Source: Liolophura sinensis
Taxonomy: Eukaryota > Mollusca > Polyplacophora > Chitonida > Chitonidae
DNA: 60,000 bases
Reading direction: 5' to 3'
Assembly (NCBI RefSeq): GCF_032854445.1
Contig: NC_088297.1
Span: forward strand, 25,911,915 to 25,971,914
The position numbers and the translations under genes were made by a program. Positions within the stretch are counted from its first letter, which is position 1; every line of letters starts with the position of its first letter. Below, one piece after another: positions 23,151 to 33,800 of the stretch. The notes beneath the pieces are model-generated. The model was not told the origin of the DNA, made no database searches, and saw only the letters and a program-made list of their open reading frames with translations.

Positions 23151-24711
23151 ATAATAAGCAAATATATGTATTAATTGATTCAGGTATACGATTAGTCATA
23201 ACTCCGGTTGGGTCGCAGCGAAACCAGCGTAGGTTGAATTCGAACTCTCGACTCCATTGTTGAAGGGCTGATGATCTGAATTTAGGGAATTGATACGGAC
23301 AACTCGGCTTGCAGAGAAGGCCCAGATCTGATGTTGTGTAGTATATGATAGTTTATGTATGTGAGAGCACGACGCTAAACCGTAGATAATTGAACGGTCA
23401 ATCGATTAGCCTATATTAGACACTTATCATGAGTTGTGGTATACTGTACGTATTTCTCCTGAGTGATGACTCAACTGGCAATCCTAGTTAGCTTTTTGAC
23501 TACACTTATATACAGTAATGGTTAACGGATGGAAAGTCCATTGATATAGTTTATAGACTGATGCATACAGTATAGACGTGGATCGTGGACAGTATATATG
23601 CCTCATCGGAATGTCACATGACGTCCGTGTTGGTACAGGTGCTGATGACGCGAACATTGCGAACTGTTCGGAATTGTAGTTCACGGATACAGCCAATCAG
23701 AATGGACTTTTGTATGTATATGACCTCGATATGATGGAGATGCTGATGATATCCATGTATATAGATGTGTTACTTATATGAATATAAGTTGACGACGTCA
23801 AAAGCCGAATTTGACACTTGTGTGCATTTTTTCTCTCACGCGGATCACATGTTTTACGCACTTGTTCATGTACATTTCAAAACCACACATGCGTGAAGTG
23901 TTATAGAAGCTATATGTATATATAAAGTCCACTTGGCCTCTGCCATATAACACAGATGTATCATATGATCTAAACTCAGCAACCCTCCAAGCGTGTCAGG
24001 CTGGCTCACCTCGTCTTGTCAGATTTTATATCCACACTGTCAGATATTTATATTTCACTCAGTATACGTCGTATTCAGGTCGGGTCTATTTCAGCTGACG
24101 TGTGAGCAGATCATTTGGTAGGTATGCATGTATATACGATCTCTGCGGTCATGAATTTATCTATTTACCTCTGTACGTATGTTTGATTGCTTTTTTTAAC
24201 GTCACACACAACGTAAAACAGGACAGCCCTGAACCGCACCGCACCAGGGTCTTACCTGTCAATCCTCCTGACTTTAGTCAGTAGAGAAAACCGTCGGACG
24301 CGGACAAAGAACTTTATAATGTAAAGACAAGTCAACCACAATACAGAGATATTATGTGTTAAGATGAAATTAGGCATGACGACAGCTGTCCTGACGATTC
24401 TGGGTTTACATTTTGTTTCAAGCACACAGTCTTATTTACAGGCCTCCTTCAATTATCTTGCCTGAACATGTACTTCCGCGTCAGCGTCCTTGGCCAAGAA
24501 CGGGTTGAGCAATGCTGGGGTAAATGTTAATGGTGGTCTCCAAAAGCATACTACATGCGCTAAGCTCCAGTTTTTCATACGCGTAAAGTACACTAAGATG
24601 AGGAGAGAACTCCCATCGTTAGTGTGTACAGTAATTACCGTACCGTGGATGACAAAATCCAAGCTTCTTGTGTATTGGTATCAATGTTAAGGTAAATGTT
24701 AAAGGTGGTAT
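23151..24711. other. Intergenic, no gene recognised
   Basis: No domain-bearing frame. A 34-codon frame from 24364 starts with a signal-peptide-like stretch (MKLGMTTAVLTILGLHFVSS) but has no convincing donor or following exon. Two related 30-bp stretches (GGTAAATGTTAATGGTGGT near 24520, GGTAAATGTTAAAGGTGGT near 24691) form a local duplication. Confidence 0.4.
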
Positions 24712-24724
24712 CTCAAACAGTATT

Positions 24725-25088
24725 ACCGGCCCGGATAGCACAGTTGGTAGAGCGTCCGCTTCGGGACCGGTAGATCCAGGATCAATCCTTGATCGGGTCA
24801 CACCTAAGACTTTAAAAGAGGAAGTTGTAACTTCCTCGCTTGACGTTCAGCATGAAGGGGATAGTGCAACGACTGGTTGACCCGTATCAGTATAATGGCT
24901 CGGGCGGGGCGGCTTACTTGCCTTCGGTAAGTCGTCTCAGTGAAGCAGCACTAAATAAAAGAGCGGTGGAAATCCGTCCTGCGACAAGGAGGCACATTAC
25001 ACGTACATGCACCCTAAAGATTCCTTCGTCGTCATATGACTGAAAAATTGTTGAGTACGACGTTAAACCCCAAGCACTCACTCACTCA
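24725..25088 (+). mobile_element. tRNA-derived SINE (family 2), full length with target-site duplication
   Basis: Head GGCCCGGATAGCACAGTTGG with A box, then a B box near GGATCAATCC; 3' end ATTGTTGAGTACGACGTTAA followed by a (CACT)n tail. The 13-bp CTCAAACAGTATT occurs immediately before (24712-24724) and after (25089-25101), a clean target-site duplication implying recent retrotransposition. The 3' end shares the style TTGAGTACGACGTTAA with other molluscan SINEs. Confidence 0.88.
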
Positions 25089-25120
25089 CTCAAACAGTAT
25101 TGCCTGGGTTGATATGTATA

Positions 25121-26649
25121 CTATCCAAAAAAAGAAACGCATAGGTGTTTTGTTTTATTTTAAAATGAAATAAATACATTTTGTCTTCATTTCATGAGCA
25201 AAATGTGTTTTAATATTGTTAATAGTCACAGTTAGCACACATTTTATTCCTCAAAACATTTCTTGGTTGAAAATGTTGAGTTTTGAGGCCGTTTTTGGAG
25301 GAAGTAAAAAATACAGCACCACACTGCATCACGTGCAGTCTTACACGCCGAACTTACGCATGGAAAGCATGCAGTGTGTGACTATAAAACCGCAACTTCG
25401 GGCCGGAAATTGGCGTCTTTCAAGTGGTGTTTTCAAGCTGATTCAACATGCCACGTCTTGACACTGTCACAAGAAATATTGCCATTGGAAGACTTCAAGC
25501 TGGAGAGTCCCAATCGTCCATTTCTAGGCGTCTACACGTCAGCCAGAGCACGATTTCATGGCTTGCTGCCCGATACAACAATACTGGGACAACAAATGAC
25601 CGTGGGCGTTCAGGTCGACCACGTGTCACTACAGCAGCCCAAGATCGCAACATAAGGGTCCTCCATTTGCGTGACCGTTGTGCTACAGCTGAAAGCACAG
25701 CAGCCAGCATACCGGGACTGAGGAGGATATCAGGTCAGACAGTGCGGAACAGGCTGAGGGAACATGGACTGAGAGCCAGGAGGCCCTATGTTGGGATCGT
25801 GCTGCGTCCTCACCATGGCGCCAATCGCCTCCGATGGTGTAACAACGTGACTGCATGGAATCTACGCAACTGGCGACGCATTTGGTTCAGTGATGAGTCC
25901 AGATTCCTATTGCAGAGACGTGATGGTAGAAACCGGGTTTACAGACGTGCTCACGAACGTTATGCCCCTAACTGCGTACGCCAATTGGACAGATTTGGTG
26001 GAGGGAGTGTGATGATGTGGGCAGCAATATCGTATACTGGTCGTACAAATCTTGTCCACGTTCAGGGAAATCTTACGGCCGTACGCTACCGAGACACCAT
26101 CCTGCAGCCACACCTCTTACCTGTCATTGACGTTCAGCGGGAGTTGTTCCAGTAGGACAACGCCAGACCGCACACGGCACGTGTCACAAGGGACTTCATC
26201 GCCGAAAACAATGTAAATGTGCTACCCTGGCCGTCCCGTTCCCCGGATCTTAACCCAACTGAGCATCTGTGGGATGAACTTGATCGACGTCTACGCCAAC
26301 GTCAACCTCAACCCCAAACGCTTCAAGAGCAAGTTGCATGTTTGCAGGAGGAGTGGCAGAACATTCCCCAGGCCTCTATCCAGCGTCTCATCCAGTCCAT
26401 GACAAGGCGTGTCAGAACTGTTATTCGTGCCCGTGGTGGTCACAACAGATACTGACATTCCACTCAAGTGGGAGACTCATTGTGAGTGTCTTACCTCAAG
26501 TTGATGGCCTTGTTGTCTAGATATGGACCCTTCCTTAATCTGTGTAAAAAATTGTTTGCAGAATAGCAATTCTTATTTAGTTATGCATAATTGAAAAGAC
26601 TGCATCACCTCCGCAAAAAACCGGGTTATGCGTTTCTTTTTTTGGATAG
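25121..26649 (+). mobile_element. Tc1/mariner-type DNA transposon with 23-bp perfect inverted repeats
   Basis: The 23-bp terminal repeats at 25121-25143 and 26627-26649 (CTATCCAAAAAAAGAAACGC plus ATA) are perfect inverted copies, flanked by TA dinucleotides (25119-25120, 26650-26651) as expected for Tc1/mariner insertion. One transposase frame lies inside. The perfect repeats point to a fairly recent insertion, 20 bp after the family 2 SINE. Confidence 0.95.
25448..26455 (+). pseudogene. Tc1-type DD34E transposase with one in-frame stop
   Basis: The frame runs for 335 codons, the usual Tc1 size. An N-terminal helix-turn-helix (VTRNIAIGRLQAGESQSSIS), a GRPRVTT linker (GRSGRPRVTT) and the catalytic blocks IWFSDESRF, DNARPHTARVT and SPDLNPTEHLWDEL are present. 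The second Asp and the Glu are separated by 34 residues (DD34E). A TAG at 26153-26155, just before the DNARPH block, is the only interruption; the frame is otherwise continuous to 26455. It would cut the protein before the second catalytic Asp, so this copy is probably inactive, barring readthrough or a sequencing error. Confidence 0.92.
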
Positions 26650-26651
26650 TA

Positions 26652-27706
26652 TAGTTTTAATATTCATGTGTCTCCTATACAGACCAGACTTTGTTGGCAT
26701 TGCTTCTTAATTTGTTTTGTTTTTCTGGTGAGCGTTTAAGGTTAAAACAATGAACACGACTCCCTAATACAGGACTCCAGATTTGATTTATTGATTTGAT
26801 TGGTGTTTTACTCAAGAATATTTCACGTATGCGACGGTGGCCAGCATTATGGTCGCCAGACTTTACAGTGTAGTTCCACAAACTAACAAGTCATGGGAAC
26901 AACTTAAGTGCGTCAGCGATTATATGATTGTTCCTTAACACATATCCAGTCAAGAATTTTCATTCACTCGAAGGCGGTGAGTCTTATACCCTATATATTG
27001 GCCTATACCGCAGCGCTGGAGGTTCTACATGTAATATGTCAGTAAATCTTTGCTTTTATTTCAAATGTCGTACCTTTTGTCGCTCTAGCTCGTGTTAATG
27101 TTTATGTACTATTCGGGACAGTCAGTACATCATGGCATATTTGTGCTGTATACACGAGGTTATAACAGAGTTATGTACTGTGAAACATGATTCAAGGGAC
27201 ATAAGACTTGCCCCACTCACTCTTTTGACAGTGTGAGAGTTATCTCCCTGCAAATGTGAATGTGAGCCGGTCGTCGGGGTCCGTTACAATTTCTTGTAAA
27301 TGCCATTTCAGGAGCGCGTTTTAAACTCGATGCCTGTGACATTTAACCCTCTCAGTACGTAATGTAAATCTCTCCGTACGTAACGTAACAGGCTGTACAG
27401 TGCAACACTGGGTCATTCAACCTGTTTGTAAGAGGCCATGGGGTAAAACAATCCCAACACATATATGTGGTCGAACCGTCATTGCCGTCTATGTATTCGT
27501 ATGGGTAAAAGCAGTTATCAGGCAGCAGCAATTGCGAAATTGACAGACATTGTTTCTGAAAACTTGACTTTTTGAAGCTGCTATGAACGCTACGTGATTG
27601 TTTAAATGTTTGTCATGTGGGCAAATTTGAAAGTCTGAAAGTCTTGTGATGAAGCATATAAATATACATCTGCTTTATGTCTTGTTATATGTTTGTTTGT
27701 GTGCAG
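26652..27706. other. Intergenic / tetraspanin upstream intron, no gene recognised
   Basis: Contains a SINE family 1 fragment (26781-26857, minus: TTGATTTGATTGGTGTTTTA, then CGACGGTGGCCAGCATTATG) and a repeated CAGTACGTAATGTAAATCTC-like pair near 27353-27385. It ends in a pyrimidine-rich tract and the acceptor TGTGTGCAG at 27706. Confidence 0.5.
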
Positions 27707-27844
27707 AGAAAGAATCTATCATTGAGATCGCTTAGAGGACAAGTCAGTCTCTGGTCAGATCGGGATATCGATTAGCTGTCCACCATGGGGTGCTGCGCCG
27801 GGTGCATGAAATGGACACTGATCGTGCTCAACGTCATCGTGGTG
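27707..27844 (+). CDS. Tetraspanin exon 1 (5'UTR plus first 20 codons)
   Basis: An acceptor at 27706 suggests the exon starts at 27707 with 78 bases of 5'UTR. The start codon at 27785 has the strong context CCACCATGG. It codes for MGCCAGCMKWTLIVLNVIVV, the cysteine-rich cytoplasmic tail and half of TM1. Donor GTG|GTAAGT. Confidence 0.88.
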
Positions 27845-30800
27845 GTAAGTCTTTTTACACGTTTACACTAACAGTTACAATTGATTTAAATTGACAAGGG
27901 GCCGTGTTTCGCTGGTTACATGTGACCAGTTGCTAGCTATCACACTGTCGTCGATGGTCTGGATTTATTGTCTATGCTGTAGACGTATTTCACTAGTTAC
28001 GTGTGACCAGTTGCTAGCTACCACACTGTCGTCGCTGCTCTGGTTTTGTTCTCCATGCCGCTGTTTTATACTGTATTGTATATACTGTATTGGATGATTT
28101 ATATACTCTATTGGATGATTTGTATACTGTATTGGATGATGTATACACTCTATTGGATGATTTTTATACTGTATTGGATGATGTATATACTGTATTGGAT
28201 GATTTGTATACTGTATTGGATGATTTGTATATCCGTTTTTGACCATATCCACGATGACATTTATATATACAGTTGACATATCCCAAACCAGGAGTGTTAT
28301 TTATATAGAATGTACAGCTGACATATCCCAAACCAGGAGTGTTATTTATATAGAATGTACAGCTAACATATCCCAAACCAGGAGTGTTATTTATATAGAA
28401 TATACAGTTGACATATCCCAAACCAGGAGTTTTATATATATAGAATGTACGGCTGACATATCCCAAACCAGGAGTGTTATTTATATAGAATATACAGTTG
28501 ACATATCCCAAACCAGGAGTCTTATTTATATAGAATATACAGTTGACATGTCCCAAACCAGGAGTTTTATATATATAGAATGTACGGCTGACATATCCCA
28601 AACCAGGAGTGTTATTTATATAGGCTATACAGTTGACATGTCCCAAACCAGGAGTGTTATTTATATAGAATGTACAGTTGACATATCCCAAACCAGGAGT
28701 GTTATGTATATAGAATGTACAGCTAACATATCCCAAACCAGGAGTGTTATTTATATAGAATGTACAGCTAAAATATCCCAAACCAGGAGTGTTATTTATA
28801 TAGAATGTACAGCTGACATATCCCAAACCAGGAGTGTTATTTATATAGAATGTACAGCTAACATATCCCAAACCAGGAGTGTTATGCACATTTAGAGCAA
28901 CCTCCTGTAAACTAGCATCGCGGCGTAATTCCTACATTCGTTGAGTTCCAGTGAACCAGTGAATTTGTTTGAAATGTGAACGATTGTTGAGGTGTCTCTT
29001 CACTGTGGGAAGGTCTGCCAGCATCCTGCGGATGGTCGATTTCCACGCACCAAATTGCTGGCCGCCATCGTATAGGAGAAATATTCTTGATTGAAACACC
29101 AATCAAATAAATAAATAAATAAATCTCTTCACTGTGAGGATTGTACAGTTTGTATATTGAATTTATGCTATAAGGTACATGTGTTTACCTGTAGGCAATT
29201 GTACTTTTGTGGACGTAATGCTAGGAGCTAATAGCGTTTAATAATGTATTTATTAAAGTGGACTTGACGCCCCACGAGTACTTTGTGCAGTTGTCCCTTA
29301 TAAGTGCTATAGCACAGGGCTGTATGTGCTGTCTTTCCACACGTCACTGAATGAAGATTGTCCTTAAATGTGTTTGTCCAGGTTTGTCTTGCAACACGTG
29401 CCATATGAAAAATAGTCAGTGTGTTAAGAGTAAAGATGGATGAACTGACTTTACAGTTTATATAGCAAATGGTTTTAACGTTTCAAAGTCGCTTTATTTA
29501 CGTCGAAATCTATAACTTGATAGCAATTATATTATGCTTATTTTATGATTCAGAGTAAATCAGATTATACTTGTCTTCAAATCTGTCCTTAGTTGTGATT
29601 TTACTGGAATTTACAAAGAGCGCATGCTTAAATCACGATTTGAAAATATCTTTGTTAATTTCCCCTGCCTTCCGTGGTGTATGATTTTACAGTATCTTCC
29701 CAAAAGTGCTGGCTTGAATCAAGTTTCAAAATAACTTTGTTACATTCGCCCAAGGTTGTTTGTCAAAGTTACATTTTCACTGGTTTAATCTTTATCTTCT
29801 AATACCGGAAGTTCCTTTCAATTTGATGTTAAAATTAGCAGGTTTCCCATTTTCACTTTTGCCTCGTTTTTAGAAAATAATCTATGTAATGTCCCTTTTC
29901 TCTTTTTTCAGTTGCTAGGAGTGATCGCGGTGGGATTCGGGATTTACATCTTACTGGACAAGAGCGATATTTTGGACCTGATCGGGAACACGTCGGAGAT
30001 GCCGGCATTCCTGGATAAGACGACGATAGTACTGATCGTGGGAGGAACTCTCGTGGCTATCGTGGCCGCCATTGGTCTGTGCGGAGCGTGGAAGAGTAAC
30101 CGTCGTCTTCTCTGTGTGGTACGTGATTGGATAATAATAATAATAATAACCAGACGCTGTAAAATAATGACACTCGGATTCTATGTGTATTTGTTTATTT
30201 TTCTCCAAAATGGCTTTTTTTTGGTTGGAACTTTAAGGTCAAATACGGAAGTCTTGACCGCGAAAAATTTTAACCAGTAGACCCGGGAAAAAAATCCCAC
30301 CGTACAGAAAATCAATAATTTTAAGATGGGTTGAAATGAATTTAATGGTAGGGTAATATTTATTTAGGGGAAAGTTAACATTATGTACGATGTTCGTTAA
30401 AAATATTGTTGGAAGAGACCTGAAGACATTTCCCGGACTGGTCGCGAAATCAGTAGACTGTGGAGTGATGCATTTATTTGATATCTGTCCGTGTACCAAA
30501 TGCTAGAGGCATATACTGACGTAGATCAGCATGTGTTCCTGCCTACAAAAAGCTGGTTTTAGTTTCACGCTCCCAGTGTCCAGATCCTCTCAAGTTCTGG
30601 TGTGGTCAAAAGTTCAGCGATACACATCATCACTGGGTCAATCATACCATAGAGAGGCCAAGTCTGTTTTGACAACGTCAACCAGCTGTCCGCTAAACAA
30701 CATCGTGAACGTCAAACCAACCGCATGCTATGTACTAGAGCGTCATTATACGGTAGAGAGCAGAGTTCCGCTCCGCGTCTGGTTATACCGAAGGCTTTAA

Positions 30801-33800
30801 AATCTGAAAAAACCCTTGTTATTAAAGAAACAACCGTTATCCCTTATATTAACGTTTCATAAGATTTGGATTTCTAATTCTTCTAGCTTACATTCATCCA
30901 GGAATTCACCCAGGAATGCCTGCAGTCATATACCTGGGGTATTCTTGAATACGACGTAAATCACCATTCCAAAAAACATGGGGACGTCAGAAATGGAGAG
31001 TCAGCAGATGAATGGAAATGGATGACGGTTAACATTTTGCCCCGTATAGTCACATTTAAACTACATGTAGTTGGGACCGAAATGTTCGACATAAAACGCC
31101 AATTAAATAAATGAATAAACAAACATGTTAGTTTTTAGTTAGTTTTTGAAAATTATGGAACCACACATATCCAAAATTACCCTTTTTAGGTAACCAAATA
31201 ATTATCATCTAAATCACAAACTTCAAACTATTTGAAGGGACGTCATTTATTTTTCCTAATGTAACTAATTTTGTAGGCCTTGTAAATGTATATGATGTTA
31301 TGGTAGTGTGGTTTACCAAGGCGCTGGTTGTTCAGTTTTTAGGCACTCTCTACCTTTCACTCTGTGCATCTGTAGACTCATTTACCCTGTATATAAATAA
31401 GAATATATGAGGAAACGCTCATGTTTTCAGTATGGCGTGGCTCTGACCTTGGCACTGGTGGTACAGGCCATCGCAATCATACTCGCCATTATCTACAGAG
31501 ATGAGGTAAGTCCATCCCCTTATCGCCCTAGTCCTGTAGCATAATGACGTCACTGTTTTACAATAATGACGTCAATGTCTTAGCATAACGACGTCAATGT
31601 CTTACCATATTGACATCACTATCATAATGACACAACTGTCTTACCCTATTGACGTCACTGCATGAGCCATAATGACGTCACTGTCAAAGTAAACAATCGC
31701 CACCAGTCAGGGGAGATAAATGAAATTAAGTGTTATTTTCCTGCCAATCTCTCAAGCAGTTCAATAGGTTGTCCCCAAATATTCACGGACACGAAGGCAA
31801 GGAAAGCATAGGTAACCGTTTCAAAGTACAGAAGTGAGAAAGTCATAAAACAAGACTTACGGAAATTCTGGTACAAGATCAGTGCATTTATCCTAAATAG
31901 AAGCATGCACACCTATTCCAGTACAACGTACTCTATATAGAAGCATGCACACCTATTCCAGTACAACGTACACTATATAGAAGCATGCACACCTATTCCA
32001 GTACAACGTACACTATATAGAAGCATGCACACCTATCCAAGTACAACGTACACTATATAGAAGCATGCACACCTATTCCAGTACAACGTACACTATATAG
32101 AAGCATGCACACCTATTCCAGTACAACGTACACAACTTCCAGTACACGTCACGTACAATGCTTGTGTGTGCGTGAATAAAATGATATTCAGTACGTGATT
32201 TGAACCACTTTAAAATTGAAATGTAGTGGTAGGTGTGTATTAGTATTTCCTGGCTAGGCGCCTTGCACATTTGATTAGCATATACATGTCAGTATATAAC
32301 GTTGTGTTGCGAATATACTATATAATATTCCCTTTCCACAATAATATAAAATAAAAAGAACAGTCCTTATTCTGCCCTTATTAGTCCTTATTAGGCCTTA
32401 TTCTGTTATTTCAGGTGAGTCAATACAAGTCAAACTGTGTTCAGAGTTTCTTCTTCTTGTTCTTCTGTATTTCAGATCGAGGGAAAATTTAGAGCGGCCC
32501 TGAAGACGTCACTCTCACAAAGTTACGTCATGCCGAGAAAACCGGACAAAGGCGTTAACGCTTTCTCTACCGCGTGGGACTCCATTCAGTATGAGGTACG
32601 ACTACAGGTGGTAACAAAATGCCATCATTATGGTAGTGGATTATTGTTACTTTTTATTCGGAATTAACGCTCATTTCCTCGGAGACGGAAATATTTACTG
32701 GTGAAGGAAACAAAGAAGTATTCTTCCCGCACATTGGGAATCCTGACACTTTGCTTGCCTGTCAGTTCTTCGTATTCCAGAGTCTTTTGTCTAAAATACT
32801 ATCCTAGCAAGGTGTGCACAAAAACTGTCCTTGTGTGTCTGGTTGACATGAAATTCAGGACACTATAGTCTGTTTCTTTTAGCGAGTCGCCTTTATTCAG
32901 TTGTCTGTAAAATCAATCATACTCGCTACCAAATTGCCTTCAGTCAGTAACATGTAACAAGTGCTACACGTGGACATGTGAGGAGTTCATATTCTTGCAA
33001 CGAAAGAACACTTTTTCTAATTCATAATGTTAAAGTCCTTAAGTTGAGTTTCGAGGGCAAGAACTCGTCGCCTCGGGTGACGTCAGAATTATTCAAAATC
33101 CAGCGGCATGCTGGATAAACCCTGTTACTGACACTGCCATATTTGATATTGTTCACACGTTTTAGTATAATATAACATTAATAAATTAATTTTATTTGAT
33201 CTCTTGCAGTATATGATCTCACGACAGTATAGATTTAGAGATGGGTGTTAGGGCATTACAGAGATGTAGTCTTTTTGCTGAGACAGTAGTGTAGTCTTTT
33301 TGCTGAGACAGTAGTGTAGGATGTGTTAGTGCGTGGGTTTTGTTCTAACCGCTTGTTGATGCAGCCATTGTAAAAGAAATTACTCCCCACGTCCATTGTC
33401 CAGCATGTAACTTGCTTTTGAATAATTATGACGTCACCTGAGGCAATGCGTTCTCGGTGTCGAAACTGAGCTTCTGGAGTATAACATCGTGAATTAGAAA
33501 AGTATTTTAACTGCATTTCCTTTGTAATAATGTGAATGTTCAACATAGCAATGTGTAGAGCTTGTGTTGTTACGTGTCACTGACTAAAGGCGAGTCGCTA
33601 AAAGAAATAGTCTTTTTTTTTTACACGATTCTTACGCCAGAGAGTTGACAACAGTTGTTGGTACTGGCAGCTGGTGCAATATGTGTGCGTACCATTATGT
33701 GGACAGCTACACGAGGAAGTTTACAAAGGATGTTGGTATTGGTAGTTGTTGCTATATGTGTTTAGCATTATGTAGTAAATAAACGCGTGGGTCTTCCCTG

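Noticed and set aside
24364-24465. Signal-peptide-like small protein MKLGMTTAVLTILGLHFVSS
   Set aside because: Ends after 34 codons without a donor or following exon; hydrophobic starts of this length occur by chance.
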